Assembly: GCA_023443925.1 (NCBI GenBank)
Contig: JAEZSL010000008.1
Coordinates: 1-22,607, forward strand
Origin: Bacillota bacterium
Lineage (GTDB): Bacteria > Bacillota_A > Clostridia > Lachnospirales > Lachnospiraceae
DNA: 22,607 nucleotides
Direction: 5' to 3'
Positions within the stretch are counted from its first letter, which is position 1. The number at the start of each line of letters is the position of its first letter. The position numbers and the translations under genes are program-made. The notes beneath the pieces were generated by a model that ran no database searches, had not been told where the DNA came from, and saw only the letters and a program-made list of their open reading frames with translations. This document shows, piece by piece, positions 1 through 6,956 of the stretch.

Positions 1-218
1 ATACCTGTCATGGTTGGTCTGTCAAACTGCAGTCTGTCGGCAATACATGCAGGTGCCATCCCGGTCTCGGAAGTTTCTTTCTGATGATTATAAATCTCTT
101 TCAGAACCATGAATTGTCCCGGTGTTACCCCGATTTCATTTAATTGACAAGAAAATTTACCTTTCGCCGACATCGCAGCTCTGTGCAAAATATATCCGAT
201 ACCTTTGTTCTTAAGCAT
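1..218 (-). CDS. MarR family transcriptional regulator (partial, N-terminal part)
   Basis: The gene reads off the left edge; 72 residues are visible. They begin MLKNKGIGYILHRAAMSAKG and continue through GVTPGQFMVLKEIY to IADRLQFDRPTMTG, the helix 1, helix 2 and start of the winged helix typical of MarR proteins, where the last segment is the DNA-recognition helix. The ATG at 216-218 has the ribosome binding site GAGGTGAT four bases upstream. Family members are dimeric repressors that often control their own gene and a neighbouring efflux or stress gene; the effector cannot be told from this fragment. A consensus promoter with an 18-bp palindrome over its -10 box lies immediately upstream, which fits autorepression. 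The partner genes would be beyond the left edge. Confidence 0.85.
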   Translation of the reverse strand, partial: MLKNKGIGYILHRAAMSAKGKFSCQLNEIGVTPGQFMVLKEIYNHQKETSETGMAPACIADRLQFDRPTMTG

Positions 219-236
219 ACTTATCACCTCTCAAGA

Positions 237-270
237 TAGTTAGTATACTAACTAATTATCAAAATGTCAA
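237..270 (-). promoter_or_regulatory. marR promoter with overlapping palindromic operator
   Basis: On the minus strand, TTGACA (270-265) is followed after exactly 17 bases by TATACT (247-242), a near-perfect vegetative promoter. A perfect 18-bp palindrome, TAGTTAGTATACTAACTA (237-254), covers the -10 element. MarR proteins bind palindromes of this size. Repression of the gene's own promoter is inferred from position. Confidence 0.8.
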
Positions 271-425
271 TATTATTTTTGACTTAACAAACTTTTCTAT
301 AGCTTTTTTATGGTTAAAACAGATAGTAAGGATGATATCATACCTCGGGTTTATAGTATTATAATTTTTTTACTGCATAACACTTACCTACGCCTGATTA
401 AGTATGCTAAATAATATACAAGGAA

Positions 426-554
426 AGAGTCTGCTTGCCAGACTCTAGCGCTGACGCGCTGTCACGACGTGACATCTTCCTTAAGCGCGTCATGTGCATC
501 CTGCCTGGAAGGCTTTTTAATTTATAGGTAAGTTCGGAGAACTTTCCTATAAAT
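426..554. repeat. Cluster of nested inverted repeats, non-coding
   Basis: Three separate structures lie back to back. AGAGTCTG (426-433) pairs with CAGACTCT (439-446) around CTTGC. GACGCGCT (453-460) pairs with AGCGCGTC (484-491) and encloses a second hairpin, GTCAC-GAC-GTGAC (461-473). A 16-base arm at 520-535 pairs with 539-554, with 15 of 16 matches and a three-base loop. The block is locally GC-rich in an AT-rich spacer. A 64-codon open frame crosses it on the minus strand but is explained by the palindromes and resembles no protein. It could be a structured RNA or a small mobile palindromic repeat. Confidence 0.6.
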
Positions 555-591
555 AAATAAAAATGCCAGTAGGTTATCCCACTGACATTAT
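543..591 (-). terminator. Terminator downstream of the HD-domain gene
   Basis: Read on the minus strand, a 12-base arm (589-578) pairs with 573-562 around the loop ATAA. All 12 positions pair if two G-U wobbles are allowed, and a T-rich run follows (TTTTTATTTATTT). On the plus strand the same two positions are C-A mismatches, so it is a minus-strand terminator. It lies about 110 bases beyond the HD-domain stop codon. Confidence 0.65.
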
Positions 592-697
592 TTTTTAACA
601 CTATTATTAATCTTACACTATATAATTATTTCTTTGCAGCTAAGAAGCCTTTTAACTACAAAATAATAAAATATAAATAGAATATTATACCTTCTCC

Positions 698-1201
698 TTA
701 TTCTGTTGTTATTATACATCTGCTCTTTAAGGATTTATAAGTATTCCTGCAAAAAACTTCATAAAGAGAGCAGCATTTATCAACAATACAAACAATAACA
801 CTTTCACGGTATACCGGAGGTAAGGGCGTAAGCGGAAACATATGCTTGCTTATAATATCTATCTCAATCTCATTTATTTTTCTTATTTTTCTTGTATTCT
901 TAAGTGCTGTCCTCGGGTGTCTAAAGCCATGCAGCCTGTGGGTAGGATCCTTGTCGTGCCAGTCATATAAAAAGTAATCATGAAACAAAGCTCCAATTAA
1001 CAGACTATGCCGATTGCAGGGAATATGAAGCAGCCTTACAATCATCAGGCTGTAATAAGCCACTGCTACACTATGCCACAAACAAGAGGTATCTCCATGC
1101 TGTATATATCTTCCAAGGTTTAAAAAAGCAGTTGTAACGACAAGTTCCTTTAAGCAGATATTAATTTGATTTATAGTTTTTTCCGTATTAATATTAGCCA
1201 C
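698..1201 (-). CDS. HD-domain protein, predicted metal-dependent phosphohydrolase
   Basis: The product is a single small HD domain of 167 residues. Candidate metal ligands occur in the expected order: H43 in LWHSVAVAYY, the H74-D75 pair in ALFHDYFLYDWH, H120 in IISKHMFPL and D141 in CIVDKCC. The HGFRHP segment near 91-96 is typical of a clostridial subgroup of uncharacterised HD proteins. HD enzymes hydrolyse phosphomonoesters or phosphodiesters, often of nucleotides; the substrate here is unknown. There is no signal peptide, so it should be cytoplasmic. The start is GTG at 1201, with AGGAG only one base away, which is unusually tight; no in-frame ATG lies nearby and an in-frame stop lies about 27 bases upstream. 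It is transcribed alone, with its own promoter and terminator. Confidence 0.75.
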   Translation of the reverse strand: MANINTEKTINQINICLKELVVTTAFLNLGRYIQHGDTSCLWHSVAVAYYSLMIVRLLHIPCNRHSLLIGALFHDYFLYDWHDKDPTHRLHGFRHPRTALKNTRKIRKINEIEIDIISKHMFPLTPLPPVYRESVIVCIVDKCCSLYEVFCRNTYKSLKSRCIITTE

Positions 1202-1357
1202 GCTCCTAACATAAATCCAATGGTTTTAAAAGACTCCTGGTATCTTACCGTTTATTTCACGCCGTTTGTCTTGTCTATTATTGTATCGTAATTGGTAACT
1301 TTTTATTGGGTGTCTTTTTATTTGTTTTCTTTTTATTTATTTTCCTTCTTACATTGT

Positions 1358-1386
1358 ATTTTAGCAGAATATTCGTGAGTAAACAA
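1358..1386 (-). promoter_or_regulatory. Probable promoter of the HD-domain gene
   Basis: On the minus strand TTGTTT (1386-1381) and TAAAAT (1363-1358) are separated by exactly 17 bases. The resulting leader of about 150 bases is A-rich and repetitive. No riboswitch is recognisable in it. Confidence 0.45.
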
Positions 1387-1564
1387 CAAATTTTAATGGA
1401 CCGTAAGACCGGTTATTAAAACCAAATGCTAATTTTACTACATCGTGTAAACAATTGCAATTCTTCTGATCTATAGAATCACTAGAACTTTATAAATAAT
1501 TCTGTGTGATTTTAGAACAATAATGGATTTCATAGCTTATTTTGGAAATTTTTATAAACAACTA

Positions 1565-1592
1565 TTGATTCTGTTCAACTTCATGATATAAT
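1565..1592 (+). promoter_or_regulatory. Promoter of the riboswitch-controlled transcript
   Basis: TTGATT (1565-1570) is followed after 16 bases by a perfect TATAAT (1587-1592), so transcription would begin near 1599, about 25 bases before the riboswitch aptamer. Confidence 0.65.
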
Positions 1593-1623
1593 TCTAATCA
1601 TATGATAAATATCCAGTATAAGA

Positions 1624-1702
1624 AAAAAGCAAACTTGCCAAAAGGTAAGGACGCAAAGCCATGGATCTAAAGGACATCCCAGGATTGCCAGGCTGCTGAG
1701 AG
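1624..1702 (+). ncRNA. Cyclic di-GMP-I riboswitch (GEMM-I aptamer)
   Basis: The aptamer shows the GEMM-I hallmarks. There is a GCAAAC entry at 1629. CTTGCC and GGTAAG (1634-1649) then form a hairpin closed by an AAAA loop. The conserved GGACGCAAAGCC follows at 1649-1660, and the 3' part ATTGCCAGGCTGC (1684-1696) acts as docking partner. Members of this class bind cyclic di-GMP; some relatives prefer cyclic AMP-GMP, which cannot be separated by eye. The segment TGCCA (1686-1690) can also pair with TGGCA (1720-1724) in the terminator's left arm. Ligand binding would then favour termination, an inferred OFF switch. The regulated gene is the FabH-like enzyme at 2292. Confidence 0.85.
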
Positions 1703-1715
1703 TATGCTACACAAT

Positions 1716-1750
1716 TAGATGGCATTTCTTAGTGTCGTCTATTTTTATTT
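1716..1750 (+). terminator. Riboswitch-associated intrinsic terminator
   Basis: TAGATGGCA (1716-1724) pairs with TGTCGTCTA (1733-1741) over nine positions, including two G-U wobbles, and is followed by TTTTTATTT. It lies 14 bases after the aptamer and more than 500 bases before the next gene, so it is most likely the expression platform. Confidence 0.7.
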
Positions 1751-2107
1751 GTATATTTTTAAGCAACTGTAAAATTTATCATGTATTTTTAGTTTTAATT
1801 CGTTACTTGCTCTATTTCGTTACTTTAATTCGTTGCTTGCTTTAGCTCGTTACTTGCTTTAATTTTTTACTTGCTTTAATTCGTTGCTACTTTAACATTT
1901 TCATTTATGCTTTACTTGATCTATTTATATTTTCATTTTTGTTTTAGCATTTCTTATTTAGAATTAAATTACCAGCTTTGTTTGTCAGTTCTTTTTATTA
2001 GTTATATATGAGTTAATAGCTATATTTTATTTATCCTATTTATTTTTCTATTAATTGTTTTAATTAGCGTTCGGCATATTTTATTTTGCAACTTATCAGG
2101 GGAGATA

Positions 2108-2152
2108 ATGAAAGCCCGTCAATTGGGTTTCCGAAAGGGGATTGTTGTTTAA
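2108..2152 (+). CDS. Possible 14-residue leader peptide
   Basis: An ATG at 2108 preceded by AGGGGAGATA opens a frame encoding MKARQLGFRKGIVV, then TAA at 2150-2152. The ribosome binding site is good though close to the start, and the frame overlaps a small hairpin. No regulatory codons stand out. It could be a translated leader, or only a chance frame in the long 5' region. Confidence 0.25.
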   Translation: MKARQLGFRKGIVV

Positions 2153-2258
2153 TCAGCAGCTGCATATACATTATAATTATACACCTATAGCTAAATGCAA
2201 GTCAGGAAACACACAGATTATAACACCCCCTCTCCTGCTTATAACTTTAATGGATTTA

Positions 2259-2290
2259 AGCGCTGTTGCAAAAGCGCAGATGGGAGGAAG
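2259..2290 (+). promoter_or_regulatory. GC hairpin directly upstream of the ribosome binding site
   Basis: GCGCT (2260-2264) pairs with AGCGC (2273-2277) and is followed at once by AGATGGGAGG, the ribosome binding site of the FabH-like gene. The arrangement GATTTA, GCGC hairpin, AGATRGGAG matches the repeated leader before the chemotaxis gene at 3526, suggesting a shared translation-initiation element. Confidence 0.5.
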
Positions 2291-2291
2291 T

Positions 2292-3296
2292 ATGTTTAAG
2301 AATGTACATATTGCGGGAGTTGGTTCCTATCATCCCGAAAGGAAAGAAGAAAACCAGTATTATATCGACCATTTTAAACAGTACAATATGGAGGAACACC
2401 TTACCGGCTTACTACACAAATTAGGACGGAAAACCAGAACCATCGCAGGAGAAGAAGAAACAAGTATCTCCATGGCAGTTAATGCAGCAAATAATGCTTT
2501 CTTAAATTCCGGAATTAAACCAGAAGAGATTGACATGATTATTTCTGTTTCGGACACACCGGAATATCTGTCACCTTGTTGTGCCCTGCTAATAAAAAAC
2601 AAACTGCAGGCTGTAAGCGCCCATACTGTCTTTGATATGAATTCAAACTGCATCGGGATGCTGACTGCCATGGATACCGCTGCAAGGTATCTAAAAACTG
2701 ATAAAAAATACAACAAAGTTCTTATTGCCGGCTCCCTGCTAATCCGGCCCCAGGCCAGAGAAGATGACATGGTTGCTTATGCCTGCACCGGTGACGGTGC
2801 CGCTGCAATTATTCTTGAATTAAGAGAAGAACCTGAAGAAAGAGGCCTTTTAGGCTCACGAATGTTTACTGATGATTCCTATTATTGGAGTATCACCATG
2901 CCTGCCTGCGGCATGTCAAAAATTTCGGATAAGACAGTGGACAATGATGATAAGAAGATGCTCTGGAAACCTTTTGATTTTGATTTTCTATCAGAAAAAT
3001 GGTCAGCTCTTATTACTGACTTATTATCAGATTATGATTATAAGCCCAGACAGGTATCCGGTTATTTTATGTCACAGTTCTCAAAAGCCGACTTAAATCT
3101 TACCATGGAACGGCTGGGAGCTGACCTAAGCCAGGCTGTCTATATCGGTGACCAGTACGGCTATACCGGCTGTACCAGTCCAGTCATGGCTTTGGATGAT
3201 AAATTGCAAACTGATCGCTTTCAAAAGGACGATATTATCATTTTTTGCTCCGTAGCCTCGGGCTATTCCATGACTGCATTGTTATACAAATGGTAA
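2292..3296 (+). CDS. FabH-like 3-oxoacyl-ACP synthase III family protein, atypical active site
   Basis: The 334-residue product has the length and two-half thiolase fold layout of FabH. The nucleophile is C120 in DMNSNCIGML, and GDGAAAIILE (168-177) is the conserved glycine motif. The catalytic histidine (normally in a PHQAN motif) aligns with S261 in FMSQFSKAD, and the asparagine (normally GNTS) with Y291 in YGYTGCTS. Decarboxylative condensation is therefore unlikely; an acyl transfer to another nucleophile would need only the cysteine. I infer a secondary-metabolite or acyltransferase role, not primary fatty acid synthesis. The ATG at 2292 is chosen because GGGAGG lies five bases upstream; a TTG at 2142 in the same frame would add 50 residues unlike the family. 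A c-di-GMP riboswitch lies upstream. Confidence 0.75.
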   Translation: MFKNVHIAGVGSYHPERKEENQYYIDHFKQYNMEEHLTGLLHKLGRKTRTIAGEEETSISMAVNAANNAFLNSGIKPEEIDMIISVSDTPEYLSPCCALLIKNKLQAVSAHTVFDMNSNCIGMLTAMDTAARYLKTDKKYNKVLIAGSLLIRPQAREDDMVAYACTGDGAAAIILELREEPEERGLLGSRMFTDDSYYWSITMPACGMSKISDKTVDNDDKKMLWKPFDFDFLSEKWSALITDLLSDYDYKPRQVSGYFMSQFSKADLNLTMERLGADLSQAVYIGDQYGYTGCTSPVMALDDKLQTDRFQKDDIIIFCSVASGYSMTALLYKW

Positions 3297-3327
3297 GGAC
3301 AGTAAACAGCAAAAACAGAAAGAGCAA

Positions 3328-3353
3328 TCAGATTATAAATATCTGAATTTTTT
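3328..3353 (+). terminator. Weak terminator after the FabH-like gene
   Basis: TCAGAT and ATCTGA form a six-base stem around TATAAAT, followed by ATTTTTT. The stem is short and AT-rich, so partial read-through into the chemotaxis gene is plausible. Confidence 0.35.
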
Positions 3354-3520
3354 ACGTACGCCCAGACGCACAGATAGGAGTTAGGTTGAAAAATAAAAAA
3401 CTTTTTTCAACATCTTGATTTATACGTGCGCCTAAGCGCACAGATAGGAGTTAGGTTGAAAAATAAAAACTTTTTTCAACATCTTGATTTATACGTGCGC
3501 CTAAGCGCACAGATAGGAGT
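3354..3520 (+). repeat. Tandem leader repeat, 70-bp unit, two full copies plus a third start
   Basis: The string CAGATAGGAG occurs at 3371, 3441 and 3510, giving periods of 70 and 69 bases; the difference is one A in an A-run. Each unit holds a hairpin (GTGCGC-CTAA-GCGCAC, perfect in copies two and three, degraded in copy one), then AGATAGGAGTT. The first two units continue with a second AT-rich hairpin, GTTGAAAAA paired with TTTTTCAAC. The third copy switches at GGAGTTTAAT into the start of the chemotaxis gene, so the first two are duplicates of its own leader. In copies one and two the ribosome binding site faces a TTG (3385 and 3455). Translation would give a ten-codon peptide in copy one. 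Confidence 0.9.
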
Positions 3521-3525
3521 TTAAT

Positions 3526-5061
3526 ATGGGAAATGAAAAAAGAACCATCATACAATACCAGTTTAAAACACTAAAATTTGTGCTGATTATATATTCCATC
3601 AGCGCTTTACTTGCAGCTTCCTTATTTATTTTCTTAAAACTTGTCGGTTTCTATGATGAAATATCGTGGACAACCTTAGGGATATTCGCAGCTTTAATGG
3701 GTGTAGAATTAATCACCTTTAAGATAATGTATCACCAGGCTATTAAGGACAAAGAACATATTACAAAAGTATTTCTGGCACTTAAATTTATAACGCTGTT
3801 TTTTGCTTATGCCAATTACCTTTATATCGGACTTATGGTACCCTCTAAGGAAATCTGGACAAGCGTATTTTATTTTATTATCCTGGGAGCACTGTTTCTT
3901 GATAATAAATTAAATATTATTTTCACGGCTATCGGTATTATATGTCAGGCAGTAATATTTGTCTTAAACCCCGCCACCCTGCCTGCCGGGGAATATTTCA
4001 TCCGTGAGATGATACTAAGAGGTGTTGTTATCTGTCTTCTTTCCTTTGGAATATCCATATTCACCTATTTTTCCTCAAACATATTAAAAAGTATTGAAGA
4101 GAGCGAAGAAGAGTTGGTCAAACATAATGAAAAAAATCATTTATTAATTGAAAAGGTTTCGGAATACACCCGTTCTCTACTGGCTTCCAGTGAAAATCTT
4201 TCGGATATCGCTACGGAGGAAAGCGCATCCGTAGAGGAAATAGCCGGAACCAGTGAATCTGCTGTCAAAGATTCTGACCGTATGTTAAACGGTATTGAAG
4301 AAAATAACCGTAGTCTTACCGGTCTTTTAAATACTTATGAAACCATTGCAGATAAGGTAAAGGATACAGAAAACAAATCCAACCAATTAATCGAGCTGTC
4401 CGGTAATAATGAAAGTGCCTTGAATGAAATACTTAATATCATCATTAATGTTAAAGGAGATATTGAAAATACCCTGGAAGCTACTCATGTCCTGGAGGAA
4501 AAGTCCGGCCAGATTGACAACATAATTGCCATTATACGTCAGATCTCCGTTCAGACCAATCTGCTGTCCCTGAACGCTTCAATAGAGGCTGCAAGAGCCG
4601 GTGAACAAGGCAAAGGGTTTGCCGTGGTGGCAGGTGAAATCAGAAAGCTTGCAGAAGATACCAATAATTCCTTAAGTGAAGTAGCTGCCATCACCCAGGA
4701 ATTTAAAGACCGAGTTGACCAGGTAAAATCCCTTATGGAAGAGAATACCGAAAAAGTCGGCCACGGTAATAACTTATTAAGCAATGCGGTTCACAATGTA
4801 AGCGATATGATTAACGGACTAAAGGATTCCGGACACAATATAAATGAAATCAACCGTCTAACCCAGTCCATGCTGGCCACCACCCAGAATACGGTGGAAT
4901 TTAACTCTAAAATCGCCGAAACTACGAATCAGACCATTCATAACTTTAATCTGGTATTTGATTCTATCAGCCAGAACCTGGCGACCAGCGAAGAATTGGC
5001 CAGCAGTGCGGAAACGCTTAAGAGTATTGCTGAGGATATGAATGAACTGGTCAGGATGTGA
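3526..5061 (+). CDS. Methyl-accepting chemotaxis protein, six-helix membrane type
   Basis: The 511-residue product has six predicted membrane helices (about 18-40, 48-66, 82-104, 111-125, 129-147, 163-184) and almost no extracellular domain. A cytoplasmic signalling coiled coil runs from about 190 to the end. The hairpin tip is present around 343-372: [20 protein letters not shown] followed by [14 protein letters not shown], the site that contacts CheA and CheW. No HAMP domain is evident; the helices lead directly into a coiled coil. Sensing is presumably through the membrane, as in energy or lipid-linked taxis receptors, but the ligand is unknown. The ATG at 3526 has AGGAG seven bases upstream, inside the third copy of the leader repeat. 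A strong terminator follows, so the gene ends its transcript. Confidence 0.92.
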   Translation: MGNEKRTIIQYQFKTLKFVLIIYSISALLAASLFIFLKLVGFYDEISWTTLGIFAALMGVELITFKIMYHQAIKDKEHITKVFLALKFITLFFAYANYLYIGLMVPSKEIWTSVFYFIILGALFLDNKLNIIFTAIGIICQAVIFVLNPATLPAGEYFIREMILRGVVICLLSFGISIFTYFSSNILKSIEESEEELVKHNEKNHLLIEKVSEYTRSLLASSENLSDIATEESASVEEIAGTSESAVKDSDRMLNGIEENNRSLTGLLNTYETIADKVKDTENKSNQLIELSGNNESALNEILNIIINVKGDIENTLEATHVLEEKSGQIDNIIAIIRQISVQTNLLSLNASIEAARAGEQGKGFAVVAGEIRKLAEDTNNSLSEVAAITQEFKDRVDQVKSLMEENTEKVGHGNNLLSNAVHNVSDMINGLKDSGHNINEINRLTQSMLATTQNTVEFNSKIAETTNQTIHNFNLVFDSISQNLATSEELASSAETLKSIAEDMNELVRM

Positions 5062-5171
5062 TACTATTGTAAATAACGTTCTCCCGCAACTTAACATCTC
5101 CAGGCTCTCCGAGCCGAAGGGTTGTATAGCAAATAAATATTGTTTACATATGTAAGAACACACAGTAACTG

Positions 5172-5225
5172 ACAAAAGTCTGACCACTCCCTTTGGAAGG
5201 TCAGACTTTTGTTAATTTTTTTTAT
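5172..5225 (+). terminator. Strong intrinsic terminator of the chemotaxis gene
   Basis: A perfect 14-base arm, ACAAAAGTCTGACC (5172-5185), pairs with 5199-5212 around a 13-base loop and is followed by TAATTTTTTTT. Confidence 0.92.
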
Positions 5226-5332
5226 TTAATAAATTTTCTTATGAATAATTTGCGATAACTACCGTCATATACCTGATTCAGATAATCAGTAATATATTTG
5301 TCAATCACCAACTGATTAATCGTTGTGATTCC
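5222..5332 (-). pseudogene. Possible gene remnant downstream of the tyrosine kinase
   Basis: A 36-codon frame without a start codon reads protein-like text, including VIDKYITDYLNQVYDGSYRK, and ends inside the T-run of the convergent terminator. Just upstream, in another frame, FGNKTYPDVISYIGN also looks coding, which would imply a frameshifted tail. I do not recognise the family. A chance frame is possible. The region 5333-5444 otherwise holds nothing recognisable. Confidence 0.25.
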
Positions 5333-5444
5333 CTATATAAGATATTACATCCGGATAGGTCTTATTGCCGAAATATAGATGAGTTTATCCTGCATTTATT
5401 CAAAACACAAGCAGATATGCTGTATGTTATCCACAGTAATAATA

Positions 5445-6167
5445 TTAACTTTCTTTTTCATTCCCATAGTTTCCATAATATTTACCATAGTATTTTCCAT
5501 AATATCTGCCATAATACTTCCCATAATAACCCTTCTTCTCCAATGGCACTTTATTGAGGATCGCACCTAATATTCTGCAATTCGATTTCTCAAGCTGTGC
5601 CTTCACATCTTTTGCAAATCGGTAACTGATGGCATTACTTTCAATTACTAAAACTGCTCCATCACATATCTGGGCGACTACTGCGCTGTCAATAACAGAA
5701 CCTAAAGGAGGTGTATCAATAAGAACATAATCATACATTTCTCTTAATATATTAATCATATCCTGAAAACGTTGATGTTCTAAAAGTTCAGCCGGATTGG
5801 GTCCGAAGGTACCGGCAAATATGACATCCATATTCTCAATATCCGTTTGAAGCATTACCTCATCCAACTCGTTTTGACCTGAAAGATAATGGGTAAGACC
5901 ATACTCTACGGCACCTACACGGTAACGTCCGGCCAAAACTGATTTTCTTAAGTCTGCATCAATTAATATAACTCTCTTGTCCGTTTGGGCAAAGGATACC
6001 GCCAAATTAAAGGATACACTTGATTTACCTTCATTGGGAGTACAGCTGGTAAATGTGATTACTTTAATATCACTTCCGCAAAATTGGATATTGGTTCTTA
6101 AAGTTTTATAAGCTTCGTTAGCCCTGTAATCCAATTCGGTTTTTTTTCCGAACATTATCTTATTCAA
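5445..6167 (-). CDS. cpsD: CpsD/CapB-type tyrosine-protein kinase of polysaccharide synthesis
   Basis: This 240-residue BY-kinase carries Walker A (TPNEGKSS, 43-50), Walker A' (VILIDADLRKS, from 67) and Walker B (VLIDTPP, 148-154). The tail from 214 to 234 contains 11 tyrosines in GKYYG-type repeats, the autophosphorylation cluster. Family members are cytoplasmic, are activated by the cytoplasmic end of the Wzz-like partner, and regulate chain length and export of capsule or exopolysaccharide. The partner is the gene immediately upstream. The start is TTG at 6167 with GGAGG nine bases away, overlapping the preceding stop as TTGA, which suggests translational coupling. An ATG four codons in is an alternative with poor spacing. 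It is the last gene of the operon that starts near 11826. Confidence 0.92.
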   Translation of the reverse strand: MNKIMFGKKTELDYRANEAYKTLRTNIQFCGSDIKVITFTSCTPNEGKSSVSFNLAVSFAQTDKRVILIDADLRKSVLAGRYRVGAVEYGLTHYLSGQNELDEVMLQTDIENMDVIFAGTFGPNPAELLEHQRFQDMINILREMYDYVLIDTPPLGSVIDSAVVAQICDGAVLVIESNAISYRFAKDVKAQLEKSNCRILGAILNKVPLEKKGYYGKYYGRYYGKYYGKYYGNYGNEKES

Positions 6168-6946
6168 GGATTTAAACCTCCTGTTCTCTTTGCCTTTTTC
6201 CTGGCCTTTTTCTTTAGAGTCTTTCTTTTTCTCTTATCCAGCTCCATCTGCCGATGCCCACCGGCTTCTACCGGAATGATTCCTAAAGTATTTAGTCCCA
6301 GGTACTTCTCAACATCCTCTGAATCCTTAATGGTATCATCTAACATAAATAATGCAATGATAATACCTGCTGCCAGTAACGCGCCTGCCAATGCGCCTAT
6401 AACAGCGTTCTTCTTAACATTTGGACTGGAAGGATTGGGCTGCATATAACCTTCTTCCACAACAGTTGGTGAGGAAGTATCCATGATTTTCGCAATACGG
6501 TCCGCAGAAACGGAAGCAAATTCATCTACAATGCGCTTTGCCAGAAAAGGATCCGGATAATCCGCTGTTATTTCCAATATACGGGTGTTTGTGGGATTAT
6601 TAATACTGATGACACTCAGCATATCCTCATAACTCATATTAAGCTCCAGATTATCAATAACCTGGGTAACGACAGGTCTGCTCTTTACTAATACCATATA
6701 ATCCTGGGTAAGCTGTGCACCAAGCTGAAGATCCTGTAATGCCAGGCTGGAGAGAGAAGTGGACTTATTTACAATATAAAGCTTGGAGGTAGAGGTATAA
6801 ATAGGTGTTAATACGAAGCTGCTGATAAGGCCGGCACAAACCGCCGTAAGTATACTGGAGACAATGATGATCCAGATACGTGCCTTTATTAAATGAAACA
6901 GTTCCAGCAAGTCAATTTCAATTTCATCATTCATGTTTTGTTCCAT
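6164..6946 (-). CDS. Wzz/CapA-type chain-length determinant, kinase activator
   Basis: The 260-residue product has the Wzz layout. A short cytoplasmic start is followed by a membrane helix at about 24-46 and an extracellular segment containing TSTSKLYIVN and a long helical part. A proline-rich PNPSSPNVKKN (170-180) precedes the second helix at 181-201. The tail of about 60 residues ends very rich in lysine and arginine (232-256). In Gram-positives this protein and the separate kinase together form the equivalent of a proteobacterial Wzc; its C-terminal tail activates the kinase. The ATG at 6946 has GGAG five bases upstream. It follows the PHP phosphatase gene by ten bases and overlaps the kinase by four. 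Confidence 0.9.
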   Translation of the reverse strand: MEQNMNDEIEIDLLELFHLIKARIWIIIVSSILTAVCAGLISSFVLTPIYTSTSKLYIVNKSTSLSSLALQDLQLGAQLTQDYMVLVKSRPVVTQVIDNLELNMSYEDMLSVISINNPTNTRILEITADYPDPFLAKRIVDEFASVSADRIAKIMDTSSPTVVEEGYMQPNPSSPNVKKNAVIGALAGALLAAGIIIALFMLDDTIKDSEDVEKYLGLNTLGIIPVEAGGHRQMELDKRKRKTLKKKARKKAKRTGGLNP

Positions 6947-6956
6947 GGATACTCCT

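Larger units (their letters stand above)
1751..2291 (+). other. Long AT-rich leader with 17-bp imperfect repeats
   Basis: No full gene is visible between the riboswitch terminator and the next coding region. Positions 1796-1895 hold five to six imperfect copies of a 17-base unit close to TAATTCGTTACTTGCTT, not a multiple of three and so not coding. The stretch from 1900 to 2080 is T-rich without recognisable structure. From 2099 onward the GC content rises, with a short hairpin (GAAAGCCC with GGGTTTC) and a possible 14-codon leader frame. Confidence 0.5.

Noticed and set aside
407..601. 64-codon minus-strand open frame before the HD-domain gene
   Set aside because: It runs through nested inverted repeats and the terminator, has no convincing ribosome binding site and no protein-like pattern.
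1796..1895. CRISPR array
   Set aside because: Repeats are imperfect, 17 bases, without spacers of constant length, and no cas gene is near.
2142..2291. N-terminal 50-residue extension of the FabH-like protein from a TTG
   Set aside because: The extension does not resemble the family, and a strong ribosome binding site with correct spacing precedes the ATG at 2292.
2360..2770. 136-codon minus-strand frame inside the FabH-like gene
   Set aside because: It is the complement of a conserved coding region and has no family features.
3354..3525. CRISPR or integron-like attachment sites in the 70-bp repeats
   Set aside because: The units are contiguous with no variable spacers, no integrase is present, and the third copy merges into a gene's own ribosome binding site.
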